Shown piece after piece: positions 1 through 10,847 of a stretch of DNA of 64,000 bases. The position numbers and the translations under genes are program-made. Origin of the DNA: Agarophyton chilense (Eukaryota; Rhodophyta; Florideophyceae; Gracilariales; Gracilariaceae); the NCBI GenBank assembly GCA_030374765.1, contig JARGXX010000001.1:496001-560000 (forward strand). The letters are read 5' to 3'. Within the stretch, counting starts at the first letter, position 1. The number at the start of each line of letters is the position of its first letter. The notes below the pieces were generated by a model. The model had not been told where the DNA came from. It ran no database searches and was given only the letters and a program-made list of their open reading frames with translations.

Positions 1-246
1 GGTTTCTTTCACCTTTAAGACCGACACTTACTTCTTCTCTTGGATCCTTCACCCTCTACACTTCCATGTTGGTGTTGCGCTTCTCTCTGGTTTCTGCGTT
101 TTCCTTTACATTCTAGTTTTCATTCTCCCCCGCCTCCCCCTCATTATAGTTAACTTCCACGTGATCCCAAGATGGTTTCATTGTAAAGATGTCACCTGGA
201 GACGGGAGCGCTAAGCCGATAACAGTATTTTTTGGGGAGCTTTAAA

Positions 247-531
247 ATGTCGTTTCTGAAGTTGCTGAGGTCTACCTTGAACGGTTTGTTCGGAATATTC
301 TCGAAAATTGTACTTGCCATCAAGTTCGTGTGTTTATCCATTAACTTGCATGGTTCTGAGTGGATACCATACCTTGGCGCAAGTAAATGGCTTGTACTAC
401 CATTTAGTGTAAATGTGAAATGGATACCCTGTGGGCTAATCGGACCTTATTGGATATTGTACCTTCTGATTATTTGGCAATCTCCCGTCTGGTGTTATGT
501 TTCTGGGATCTTCGGCGCTTACAAAAAATGA
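247..531 (+). CDS. Small hydrophobic ORF, unrecognised
   Basis: An ATG-initiated reading frame of 94 residues rich in Ile, Leu, Val and Trp. The N-terminal half resembles one membrane segment, and a Trp-Ile-Pro motif occurs twice in the second half. I recognise no family. It lies just beyond the truncated end of a retroelement relic, so it may be chance or part of another decayed element. No promoter signal was identified. The rest of bases 1-540 shows nothing I can name. Confidence 0.12.
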   Translation: MSFLKLLRSTLNGLFGIFSKIVLAIKFVCLSINLHGSEWIPYLGASKWLVLPFSVNVKWIPCGLIGPYWILYLLIIWQSPVWCYVSGIFGAYKK

Positions 532-540
532 AATGCGGGG

Positions 541-972
541 TCAATTGTTGAAAAGAACCGTCTGGGATCTGGGATGAATATCTTGGATGTGGCGTTCGAT
601 AAAAGATGACCCCAGAATGCATTCCCTTCCCAGTTGGTTGATGACGGTAAAGCAGGCCCTTACCTTGAGGTTTCTAATCATGACCGTGAAGGTAAGGTAA
701 GCAGGGGCTAAAAGAGGTCTATTATTAGCATCCACGAGTGGGTTCTGCAATGTGCACGGCTGTATCCTGTCCAAAACCGTTGATGGTAATAGTCGGGCAT
801 TCATGAAATTGGGTGCCGCTCCTGTATCCAGGACGGAAATACATGGAACCAAATGGTTAGTAGTAAACTCATCGGTGATCTTAACCTTGTAGATACTGTG
901 TTTGAGGTAGCATATAGTTACAGGATCATTCATAACCTCTTCCTCTCCAATGGCCAATGGGCATTCATCCAT
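541..972 (-). pseudogene. Retropepsin-like aspartic protease fragment of element 0
   Basis: About 143 codons contain the active-site motif Asp-Thr-Gly-Ala (residues about 49-52), preceded by hydrophobic Ser-Val-Leu, and near the C-terminus an Ile-Leu-Gly-Ser-Ser-Phe-Ile-Glu segment typical of the second conserved motif of Ty3 proteases. In the family this enzyme cleaves the Gag-Pol polyprotein as a homodimer. It overlaps the end of the decayed Gag in another frame. The frame closes right after the protease, where pol would normally continue. Confidence 0.7.
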
Positions 973-2855
973 ATTTTAACCAGATGATATTGGAGGGCCT
1001 TTCGAATGGACCCGGTTGGGGGTGGCCTTCACTCCAACCGGTTGGCGTTTTCCGCCTCATAGACAGGCTCAGTTTCCTGAGTTCCGTCCGTGACCAAATT
1101 GACCTGTTGAGGTTCCATATTGGGCGCATTCGCGTTCCTTTCAGAGCGAGCCGCTGCGGGTTGGACACCGAAGACTTCCCGATGGTTTTGCTGTCGCACC
1201 TGTAGATGCATGGCTCGTGGTTGGGGAACCACGCTGCTACACTGCGTCGCGAAATGGTGGAGAGATAAACAAAACCAGCAAAGGAATTTGCCTGTCGCGA
1301 GGTCTCTTAAGGCCGTAGTGGTTGGTTTTGGTTGGAGCTTGTTAGAGAATGGTATTTCCGTCCTGGGTAAGTGTCGCCCACCACCTTGGTCAGCATATAG
1401 TACTGCAAAAATCTGGTGGGGTTGAGCGAATACCATAGTTGAAGGAGTCGACGGTGGTTCCGACGGTATCCCACCAGACACTGAACTCGACCTGTTGGAC
1501 CTGTGAAACGAATGTTCCCTGATCTGAGAGGTGTCGATCAGATGAAGCCCTTGCCCATAAAGTGCCTGTGCATTTGATCCGTCATCGGTCGTGGATGATC
1601 CTTCGATGCCGAAGACTGACCTTTTCGGTTTATCCCTTGTCATTTTCGGTGTGGGGGCCACTGTCCTTTCCCCATTTGTAGCGTATCTTCTAGGCCCTGC
1701 GCACAACGCGCCAGTGCGTTGTAATCCACCTTACCCTTTGTACCAAGGTAATTCCTTACCTGCGACCTCAATGGTTTGTCAATGTTATCAGCATACGTTG
1801 AATTCAACCTCGTGGTTGTAAAAACCCTACCGCATCGGGACGCCGTTGCCCAAAGCGAGCTTTCATAATCCAATTCAGTTTTTCCTGCTCGTGGACGGAG
1901 GTTGAGCAGCTCCGAGAAGGCCTCCTGGATCACCTCATCAGTAGCATAGGTTTCCAAGAGGAAGTTCACCACCTGTGGGTATGTAGTCATAATTTCCGCC
2001 TGTTTATCATCCACCGCCATGGTATTGTCCTGCAACTGGCTGTGCAAAATGTTGGCGGCCTGATTTTTGATGTTAAACTGAAATATTCACATCGCGGCAC
2101 ATTTTGAAAACCTATTTTGGTCACATGCTATCTTGAACCTCTGAAGGATGTCGATGATCGCGATGGGGTCATCTCCCGAGAAAACGGTATCCCCCATCTG
2201 GAAACTAAGCTCCCGGTGATGCTTAGCTGTCTTCTGAGAAACCTCTTTTGTATGCTCAGAGTTCTAGTTCTCTAAACTATAGGTGTGGTAGTCAACCGCT
2301 TTTTATAAAGGTTGTTCATCGGAAGGATCACCTGTAGGTTGAGATCACTATCGGAATCGGACTCCGACGAGTCCTACCGTTTGGTCTTTCACTTGCGGGT
2401 ATTTTCCCTCCTTACGACAGGAATTCTTCCTCCGTTTCAGTGAACTTCTTCGGTTGTCATCCGTTGACCCACCAGATTCGGTTTCCGAGCCCGAAGAGTC
2501 AGGGTTCGACCGGTGTCCCTTTCTCTTCGCCCTTTTGGGTTTCTTCTTTTTCTTACCAGATGGTCCTGGCTGTCGCTTCTCTTCTGAGCTTGACGAACCA
2601 TCTTTACCACCAGGGTCTCCGCCAATGGTTTCCTGCGCAGATCTATCAACAGGTTTCGGTAGGTAATAATACCCTGGGCCCTTCATCACCGGAGGCTCTG
2701 CTTATCTCTAAATTCGGTCGTGCGGCATCCCACTAGTTTGCGGAGTTGGAAGGTTGGTTTGGAGATCGAAAATACCATGAGTTTTCTGAAAAAGGGCTTG
2801 GGCCTCCATCTAGACTGTGTTTGCTTTCGCCACTAGTTCGGGTTGGCCATTATGC
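965..2855 (-). pseudogene. Decayed Gag of element 0 with CCHC zinc knuckle
   Basis: The reading starts near an ATG at 2853-2855 and passes through at least three frames. Around 2350-2690 it encodes a strongly basic Lys/Ser-rich segment. At 1640-2047 there is a capsid-like stretch that aligns with the Gag of elements 1 and 2 (shared features include a Tyr-Pro-Gln-Val-Val segment and a Tyr-Ala-Thr-Asp segment). At about 1239-1280 it has a canonical retroviral zinc knuckle C-x2-C-x4-H-x4-C, the nucleic-acid binding part of nucleocapsid. Frameshifts and stops make it non-functional. Confidence 0.7.
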
Positions 2856-3079
2856 TATCTTTATGGTCGACTGTAAAAACCAAAAAGGGGTAAAAATAAT
2901 CAAGTAGGTGCTTCTCTTTACAATTGTGACAGGGGTGGCCATGCTTAGTGAAGATACATCTCACCAGCCACCCGACCTGCGGTGGCGCTTCTTGCCACGT
3001 GGCCACCAGGAGGGGCACTTGAGGTGCGCCTTCCTGTCCATTTACTTCTATCTAAATAATACTAAATTAGCGAAAAGCT

Positions 3080-3770
3080 AAGCTAATTGCTAAATAAACT
3101 ACTGTAGTACACGGCGCATGCAGGCAACCGTCCAGGTCCACCACGTGGCATAACTACCTCATCGGTGTAGCTCACTATACTACAATATTGATCTGAAAAT
3201 AGAATTTGCGACGTTTCCCATGTACTTAATGGAAACAACTTTTCTGGGAATGCAGCAACATCTATATCGCTTTTTGTTCCATGCCTAGGTTTGCGTGAGT
3301 CACCTCTGCGTATGCGTTCGACACGACACTCTCAGTGCTCTCAAGATATTCTTTAAACTCAATTACAGCCGCTTCTGCACGAGGTGGATACCTTGAACTA
3401 CAAATATTACAATCTGCAACGATTATGTCTTGTTCGCTAAGCGATGTGAACTATTTATTAGTCTTCAATTGCAGTGGGACGTATACGTTGGCAATTAAAG
3501 GAGGCTGTCTTGGCGATCTCGATAATACTGTTGCTTTTTCTATTCCACTAGTTATAGGCTGTTGTGTGAGAACATTGAAGTTCATATATTTTCTTTGTTG
3601 TGTCGCTAATTCTGCACCACGTCCCCTGGGTTCTCCAAAGTTTTCCTGTGTGTCACATCGGCCAAGAATCGAGAACCCCTGAATATTGGGGCTCTGATCT
3701 GTGTTTCGAAGGTGCATTTCCTGCAAAAATAAGATGTCCGCCTTCCATCAGCCCTTTTTGATTACGCTAG
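3080..3770 (-). pseudogene. Decayed EEP (AP-endonuclease-like) domain, probable LINE relic
   Basis: Minus-strand reading shows the ordered signature of endonuclease/exonuclease/phosphatase domains. About 3715-3760 has an Ala-Asp-Ile-Leu-Phe-Leu-Gln-Glu segment holding the metal-binding Glu. About 3400 has Ile-Ile-Val-Ala-Asp-Cys-Asn, the counterpart of the Gly-Asp-Phe-Asn motif. About 3170 has a Phe-Ser-Asp-Gln segment where the family has Ser-Asp-His. At least one frameshift and stop codons break it, and the final catalytic His appears to be Gln. No adjoining RT was seen. It could instead be a dead host EEP gene. Confidence 0.5.
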
Positions 3771-3975
3771 AATGGAGCTTATTTTTGAAATAAGGGTAGT
3801 TTTTTTTAAAACCGCTGATTTAATAAGCAAGACCTAAACCCCAAAATATCGAGCTAGTTTGTGAATAAGCAAGATTTTGAGAGTGCGTTTCGCCATAATC
3901 CACTATTTGTTTTCTTTTGCACGTTCTTACTCCGTGCTGTGTTTTGCTCTGAAAATCATAGCCTTGTATCTCGTC

Positions 3976-4293
3976 TTAGGTTATTGTATAAAGTAAATTG
4001 AAATAATTTAGCAAAAGGTGTATGGTCTTCTCAAACAGCATAAAGTCAGGAACTTTGTCTCGTAGTTCGTGATACACCTGACGTGCTGAGCGTCGAGCGT
4101 ACAATGCTTTTGTTTCTACGCAAAAGTTAGCTTTTCTGGGATCATCTTGGTCGCTGTCGCTGCTACGTTTGTCTTCAACATTACCAACACAAGTTTTAGA
4201 CGACAGAAGGACCCCCTTTTGCACAATCATGGCTGTATCTAGGAAGGTCTGAAAGATTAATTTCAATATTAGTAGCGCAAGCAAAAGATCCAT
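3976..4293 (-). CDS. Unrecognised ORF upstream of the EEP relic
   Basis: An ATG-initiated frame of 105 residues with a hydrophobic N-terminus (Leu-rich, about 20 residues, possibly a signal or anchor) followed by a charged Asp/Ser/Lys segment. It lies upstream of, and on the same strand as, the decayed EEP domain and could belong to the same dead element. No family is recognisable, and real coding status is doubtful. Confidence 0.18.
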   Translation of the reverse strand: MDLLLALLILKLIFQTFLDTAMIVQKGVLLSSKTCVGNVEDKRSSDSDQDDPRKANFCVETKALYARRSARQVYHELRDKVPDFMLFEKTIHLLLNYFNLLYTIT

Positions 4294-4485
4294 CGCTGAA
4301 CCTCTACTTTTCAAATTGCACTTTGTTTCGCTTACGCACAATCTTCACCTAAATCTAAGTTGATGTGAGGGGTATGTGTATACGTGTCACGCAAAAGAAA
4401 GGTGGTCCGAAGTTCTTCTCTTATTTCAAAATAAGAAATGAGCTGGATATGAGGGTCTAAACCGTAAGGAAGAAATCCTTACTTA

Positions 4486-4569
4486 AAAAGGGCTATTTGT
4501 GCGCTAATCGCGTAATCTCAGCCCGTTTCCCTGACACGAGAAGACCTCGACAGTTCAGTTAGCCCTTTT
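4486..4569. repeat. Short inverted repeat, 10-bp arms
   Basis: AAAAGGGCTA at 4486-4495 is matched by its exact reverse complement at 4560-4569, with 64 bp between them. It could be the ends of a very small non-autonomous element or a hairpin. No target duplication is evident. The stretch 4294-4817 otherwise holds nothing recognisable. Confidence 0.35.
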
Positions 4570-4817
4570 CAATTAAAGAAAAATGGACACTATTGGAGAA
4601 ACAAGAGTCATTTCCTCTCAACACCATCTTTAATTTGTGAGAGCCAAACCCTTGTTTTTCTAGCTTGATTAAGAAGAAGCAAGATTTTAACATCACGCTT
4701 CGCCGGCTTCCACTAAATCCTTACTTCCGTTCAACATGAACGACACCACTCCTACCGTGCCCCTTTATACCCGGTCATGAATAATGTCGAAAATACTTGG
4801 GTGATTCGGCAGCTTAT

Positions 4818-5261
4818 TTTAACGCAATGACTGGTGGGTCAGCGCACTGGTCTCAACCTGAGGTAACGTCATAGAGCGGGTCCTAAGGCCCGTATCCTTG
4901 ACGGCAGCACTCCCAAAGTACTTGGTGCAATGGGCGGGCGTTTACTGCGTAGTCCTACCGGTCGGAGCTACGAAAAAGATGGATTGAAGAACAATTGGTG
5001 AAACTAATGTACCAAAGGGGGTCATTTAGTATCCTAACGGTGCCTACCTGATTCTAAGGGAGAAGCCTTACTCGAGCCAAGCAGATATCACTGGCGAGGC
5101 GCTGGGATCTCCCTTGCACTGTAATGGTATTCTACAACACTAAAAAAAACAAAATAATTATCTAAATATGTCCAGCTGAGGTGGGCCAGTCCACGTGGCG
5201 TCTGTAACATACCTCAGGACCCGGCCGCTTACAAGAATCAACAGTAATCGTTGCTCCTTCA
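4818..5261 (-). repeat. 3' LTR of element 1
   Basis: Matches the right LTR over its whole length. The outer end is mutated (TTTAACG instead of TGTAACG on the plus strand); the inner end is intact (CTTCA, the TG...CA end rule on the element strand). Similarity to the other copy stops exactly at 5261, which fixes the boundary. Confidence 0.88.
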
Positions 5262-5281
5262 AATATCTCCCTCCTTAGGAT
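5262..5281 (-). other. Polypurine tract of element 1
   Basis: Directly inside the 3' LTR, the minus strand reads TCCTAAGGAGGGAGATATT, a purine run ending a few bases before the LTR. This is where plus-strand synthesis is primed in LTR elements. The same tract is conserved in element 2 at 55680-55699. Confidence 0.7.
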
Positions 5282-7840
5282 TCGACCGTCACAGCGAAGT
5301 CCAAATTGCCTCACCTCTTCCTGGGAGCCTGGCCGTAACTGGGCCTATAAGTGAATCTCCAATCTTGCCTTCAGGGTCAGAACCTCGTGATCATCAACAT
5401 CTGAATGGCATGGACACGAGCGGTGCCGTGTCCGACATGTCGGCGTCCCACGACCAATCCGGGAGACGTGAGTGCCTAGTTGCTCTCAGTACCATCGGGT
5501 GCGACGGGGCGTCGCATCGCCACCATCCTTGGGGTTATGAATGCGTATGAGCTGACCCTTTGCGCCAGGTGGGCAATTAACTCGCCTAAGGTACTTTACG
5601 CGCTTCGCGCTCCGTGAACCACGATGCGCACTTCGTCCATTCGGGTTAACCTCGGTCATCCCGCTCGATTCGGTTCCATCTTCCCTTCTTCCCGTCTTGG
5701 TATTACTCTATTGGTCGCGCGCGATGCCGAACTCGCCTTATAAGCCCGTCGGATACACCACTTTCCCTCGGAGACTTTGTCGCTCCCGTCGGTTTCCTCT
5801 GTTCATTTTCCGGCGGACCAATCAGTGGACAGTGGCGCTATGACTTCGAACAACCAAGCAGGGAGTTCCTCGGGATACCGAGTGGCGTATGAGCGACCCG
5901 GAGACCGATATGACCATATCATCGGACGAAACCCGGCGGGGGCGTCATGCTATTCTGGCGACCTCTATGGAAGAATACTAGAGGTTTTCTTGTGTGTATT
6001 TCGATGCCCGGAGGTTCGCTAAGATCCCCGATTTCCGGAAGGGCAGTAAGAACGCGTGCAACGTCTCGTGGTATAACCGTTGGGTGCATTGTCCTGTGGA
6101 TCCGCGTTCGGCGACCAGCTGTCGTACGCTCATCCAAGCGGATATGCCGCACGTTTGTTGTGAGGAGGAAGGCGTGTACCAGTTCAGGTTGAATAAACTT
6201 CATCTTGGACCTATACGAGGACTTCATTCCGCGTCAAGTGAGATTTCCGTCGGCGGCTCACAACCTCTTGGCGCTCATGTGCTTTCGACAGCCGTATGAA
6301 TGCCTCTTTTGGATGTAAAACAGTTTCAATTGGAACGAGATGCATGAGCCCGATGGTTGTGTGCGTCAATCCCTGGAGTTCTTCTTCTGTTGGCAACAGG
6401 TGGAGTTTCACAACGTAAACGCAGACAAACGTCTTCCACTATACCTATCGCTTCCCCGCGTGGATGAGAACCAATGGGCCCTGTACGGGCGTATCTCGCC
6501 GCTCCTTTTGGTTCCCACGCCGTCTGCAGTGGAGTAGCATACGTCTAAACTTATGGGCGATGACAATGACCGAGGGTCTTGGTTGTCCTGGCAGGTACTC
6601 TTCGTTGAGTTCGGCGTGATGGCCCTTATGACCTTCCTGGAGACCGCGAAGTACGGAGTCCATGGTAATGTACGTTCGGATGATTGGAGGGTATGGCACA
6701 ACGAGCACATAACTGGTCCGCCAGGTCGTCTAATACCGCTCCCGGACATCATGATCCGTTTCCTAAGGAATCTGGACATCCAGAATATCGTCCGTGGGAT
6801 CCAGTTCGCCGTCAAGGAGGCAGAGACCCTTTTGGATCATGTCCTGCAGGTGGAATAGGGCAAGACTCCCGGGTTTCTTTGGTATGATCACGAAACCGAC
6901 TCGTTCACGCCGATTCCGCTACATCTGCAGGGGCGGGATGACACTCGTGGCTATCCCGCCAAGCTTTTCAGGAATCAACCATCGGATATTCCGAGGCGTC
7001 ATGTGCCTGACTATTACCCGAAGGCCATTGGTTTCGATCCCCTGTGCTTCGATCCTGATTTGGAAGCCAAGCCGTTAGTTCCTGCTGGTATGTCGATGGA
7101 GAATCCTTCGGTGAAGATCCCTTCATCCTACCCGTGGAAGGAGTCAATTCTCCGGTTGAGTCAAATGTTGTGTAGCCGACTGCTTCCCCTCCTCCAGCTC
7201 CTCCAGGCGCAGCTCTTCAGGATGAACTTTCACACCCGCCCGTCCCCCAAGTGTACATCCTCCCTATAGAGGTTACTGTTGAAGTCGTTAGTCCTGCAGG
7301 TGATGCAATGGCTCTGACGTCCACTGCGGGCGTCGACATCTCTCGATCCTCTCCATTGCCGCATTTCCCCGCTTCGGTCACGGCTTCAGCCGCGGATCTC
7401 CGTCATATCGGCAATACCGTTGGTATTACTGCCTCGATGGACATTTAGAGAGTCCTAAGTAAATATTGCTACTGGGCGCGTCGCTCGGCGTGCTACGCCT
7501 CGATTGTTCAGCAGGGTCAAGATCTGAAGACCGCTATGGTCAATCTGATGCAGCAGAATGCACAAATATTGTCCCAGAGGGTTATTGACTACTTGGACGC
7601 CCGGTATGGTTGAATATTGAGCGACGGGGAGGGTTTCAAGGGTGACAATAGTTCTTCAGGTGAATCTCAGCCGAGGAAGCGTGCTCGGCTCGCTGGTGCC
7701 GGTCCCATTGGAATCATAGGCTCCTCCGGTGATCCTAGCCCCGGTTTCGCTCCCGCACGTTCCAATGAGGACAACGGGGTTACAACAGCGCGGCCCCAGT
7801 GGGTCCTGTTGGTTTTCAGAGCGCTCTCGTGAACCTTGAG
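5262..7840 (+). pseudogene. Decayed accessory gene antisense to gag-pol, element 1
   Basis: Between the chromodomain and the 3' LTR the plus strand carries long protein-like reading frames. 6340-7269 stays in one frame with only two internal stops (about 6535 and 6856); 5777-6022, 5994-6299 and 7251-7832 add neighbouring parts in other frames. Visible features are an amphipathic helix-rich segment (about 6740-6850), an aromatic-rich segment (about 6870-7060), a Gln-rich helix (about 7500-7610) and a Ser/Gly/Pro-rich C-terminus with a basic Arg-Lys-Arg-Ala-Arg motif that could be a nuclear signal. Element 2 keeps the N-terminal edge and the C-terminal block. No known domain, no membrane segment, no certain start. 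The C-terminal block alone does not fix the strand; the middle reads better on plus. Confidence 0.5.
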
Positions 7841-7989
7841 GTCATGGCGAGGGCTCTTAGGCCTCTGCTAGTTAGTCAAATAAAGTAATGCCCGTGCTTT
7901 CCCAAAGTCACTCTTTTCTTCCTCGAACGTGCGTGCCCCGAGACGGCGTCCGAACCTTGAGAGCTTCTCAGGTATTCCTTAGGTGTCGC

Positions 7990-9876
7990 CTAAGGGCTGA
8001 CGTTGTTCCTTGATGGTGGAACTACGGCGAACCGTCGTGTCGGGAGGCGTATCGGGAGGCGTTTCGGGAGGCGTTTTGTATTATTCGAGCCAATGGTTTC
8101 CCACACCTGAAGGCTGCGCTCCGTGCTGCCAATTTTGCGCGAATAGCGGGCGATAAAAAAGCCAGAATGGTTTGAGGCTTTTTCCAAGTGTCTTCCTCGG
8201 GAGTCGAGCCAAACCAAGGCACGCGATAGCGCATTATCCCGTCTTCTCCCAGACTGGCGGAGTTGATTCGTTCAATAACGTATTCCTGTTGGTATTCCTC
8301 CTTCGGAACGAGAGTGTGGTTCAGAGAGGCGAATCCATGGGAGTCGTTTCGGAGAGATGGGTCATTGACATTGACTCATAGGTTCATGGGGACAGTTGGA
8401 TCCGTGGACATTGCCTTAGAAGCTGTGGGGACATGAGCCTCGACGGGAGGTCCTGGTGATTTCGTTGGGCCAAGGAGCTGGAACGTTGGTGGTGCGGAAG
8501 AGCTGGGAGCTCTTTTCAATCTATCAATAGACAAGGTGTCCTGTAGGCCGTCGATTAGTATCGTAATTGTGTGTTTATTGGCTTCAAGGAATTTAGATGG
8601 TCCCGTCGAGCGTGGTAAGAGTTTCTGCGTAGTATTATCGAGGTCATCACTGTCCTACGGTGGCCTTTCCAGGTAAACCAACTCTCCTTTCATAAAGGTA
8701 GGTGTGTTCCAGACGGATTTGTCAAAATTGACTTTGTAGCGCCGTTGGGCTTTGTTCAGTACAGCTCTAGCCGATTGGATAATGCTGTCGATGCGTCGGA
8801 GCGAGTAGCGCTTCGCCTTAGTAGGAGTCATTCCTTTGGCTATGTCTCGGAGTATAATGGACTCCTGAAGGTCAACAGCTATCGGCGGTGGCGATCTCGT
8901 TAGCGTTAAATCAAAGGGGTTTGTCCCCGTGGAAGCGTGTACTTGCGTGTTTTAGGCATAAACAAGTGGCTCAACGTAGTCGTCCTAGCCCAATTTGGTG
9001 CTCCGATACGCAGTGAGCCAATCGGTCCAGAAGGGTAAGGTTGAAGTGTTCCGGCTTGAGCATTAGTTTGCGGATGATATGCCGTGGTGGTTAGATGTTT
9101 GATACCTAAGGTAACACAAACTTGCGAAAATAATTTGGATACAAATTGGCTGCCATTATCTGTAAGGAGGTAGAATGGAATTCCATAGGGATATACTCAG
9201 TGGGAAACGAATGCCGTGGCGAGATCCGTGGCTGTTTTACTTTCTAGAGGTAGAACTCGGGTAAGTTTGGTAAACCTACCGGTTATTACCAAGACGAACA
9301 GTTTCCTATGGGACGACTTGGGCACAGATCCAAGTATGTCCATTGCGACAAATTCCATCAGGCTTGCGGCGGGGAAGAATTTCAATTTGGCCTGGTGGTT
9401 GGCGCGAGATCCTCGGAATTGTGCGCACGAAGTGCAGTTCAGTGCGGTTTGCCATAGGTCCTGCGCCATTAGTGGCCAGTAGAAGAACTTTTTTAGGGTC
9501 TGGTACATTCGTCGGCCTCCAGGGTGACCAGCCAAGCCAGGGAAATGGGCGATGTATAGGAACCGTGTCCTCAATGACCTTGGAATTATCCGGTGGAGTG
9601 CGCCATCCAGTGGTGAAAGGCGACACAATAGTAAGAATCGGTCGTAGTCGAATAGGCGTCCAGGGGTTCTTACCAATTGGGCTGTTTCCTTTCAGTACTC
9701 GTATTCGACCTGCGCAGGCAGGAGCTCCTCAATAGTTATAGGGAGGAGCTTTTTTTCCTCTGGGGTTATTGCGTTAGCCTGAGGTGGTGTCGAGTTGGGT
9801 GGTACTGTCTCCCAGTCCAATAAGTAGACTTCATTCTCCTTTACCTCAGTATCATCCACTTTGAACATACCCATAA
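7990..9876 (-). pseudogene. Integrase and chromodomain of element 1 (decayed)
   Basis: The N-terminal zinc-binding part of integrase is readable at about 9400-9600: two His in a Leu-Ala-Gly-His-Pro-Gly context and a Cys-x2-Cys (Cys-Thr-Ser-Cys). The catalytic core begins at 9320 (Met-Asp-Ile-Leu-Gly with the first Asp). The rest, about 8330-9200, is broken by stops. A chromodomain follows at about 8150-8330, with the Trp-Phe-Gly-x-Thr-Pro-Glu-Glu-Asp-Thr-Trp core seen intact in element 2. In chromoviruses this domain steers integration toward modified chromatin. Multiple frameshifts make it inactive. Confidence 0.8.
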
Positions 9877-9877
9877 G

Positions 9878-10847
9878 TTAATCCGTTTCCATATTATCTT
9901 GAGATCCATCATCTGTGAAAGGAGTTGGAATGAGGTCGTCCAATGGCGTGTCATCAGTTCCGTCGGTAATGATTCGCGAGAGAGCATCTGCTGATTTGCG
10001 CTTAATGCCTGGCCTATAGGTTATAGTCATATTCTGACAGCCTAAGTCGCCAACGAGCGAGGCGACTTGATGCATCGGTCATATTGGGTAACCAGCGGAT
10101 TGAGTCGTGGTCTGTCCTACTGTTGAACCTATTTCTCTCAAGGTATGGTCGGAGTGTCAATATAGACCATACGATGGCTAGACATTCCTTTTCGGTCGTA
10201 CTGTAGTTTCGCTCCGCGCTGGTGAGCTTTCTGCTCCAGTATCCAATAGGTCGATAGTCCTTCGGTGACTCCTGTTCCTGTAGCAGTCCACAACCAACTT
10301 GTACATCAGAGGCATCTGTGTCCAGGACGAGGAGCAAATTGGGTTTTGGTAAAGCCAGTATAGGTGGGTTCAGCAATTTGTTTTTTAGGGTCTGAAATGC
10401 CTCGTACTGGTCGTCGGAAAGGGCCTCAAACTCCGAAGATGTTCCCTTCTTCAGCATTGCGTTGAGAGGGGCTGAGATTTTAGCAAACACTTAAACGAAA
10501 CGTCGGTAAACATTGCACAAGCCCACAAAGCATCGTAGTTCCGTGTGGGTTCTGGGAGGTTTAGCCTGGCGGATCGCATTTGTGGTCTGTGTGTCTACCT
10601 TTCACTTTCCCGGGAAGACGACGTGACCGAAATAGTCCACTGAGGCCTGGAAGAAGGCGCATTTGCGGAGTTTCAGTGTTACTCCAGCGTCCTGTAGAAT
10701 TGTTAGCACCGTCCTCACGTGGTGAAGGTGTTCCTTCACGGTTCGTGAGAAGATTATTACGTCATCTAAATAAACCAGGGCTAATTTCCATTTTACTATG
10801 GACAGTATGATGTCCATTACCCGTTGGAAGGTCGCTGGCGCATCCTT
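9878..10847 (-). pseudogene. RT palm and RNase H of element 1 (decayed)
   Basis: 10602-10817 carries the RT active site Tyr-Leu-Asp-Asp followed by Val-Ile-Ile-Phe-Ser, and the thumb-proximal Phe-Gly-His-Val segment. 10014-10490 carries RNase H: Asp in Leu-Asp-Thr-Asp-Ala-Ser-Asp, Glu in Thr-Thr-Glu-Lys-Glu-Cys, and Asp in Arg-Thr-Asp-His-Asp. A stop/frameshift separates the two, and another cuts RNase H near 10070, where sequence is missing relative to element 2. Confidence 0.85.

Larger units (their letters stand above)
541..2855 (-). mobile_element. Truncated Ty3/gypsy-type gag-protease relic (element 0)
   Basis: Minus-strand remains of an LTR retrotransposon that keeps Gag and protease but no reverse transcriptase, RNase H or integrase: the homology stops at about 541, right after the protease, and the following 540 bases do not read as RT in any frame. 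No LTR was found on either side. Gag is broken into several frames. It belongs to the same broad group as the two full elements of this window, because the Gag middle region and the protease line up with theirs, but it is a distinct lineage: its zinc knuckle is canonical and its N-terminal Lys/Ser-rich region differs. Confidence 0.75.

Noticed and set aside
5919-6815. Minus-strand frames in the accessory region of element 1 as continuation of the pol polyprotein.
   Set aside because: They are shorter, change phase more often, are Arg/Ser-rich shadow-like sequences, and the plus strand has the more protein-like pattern. Not excluded completely.
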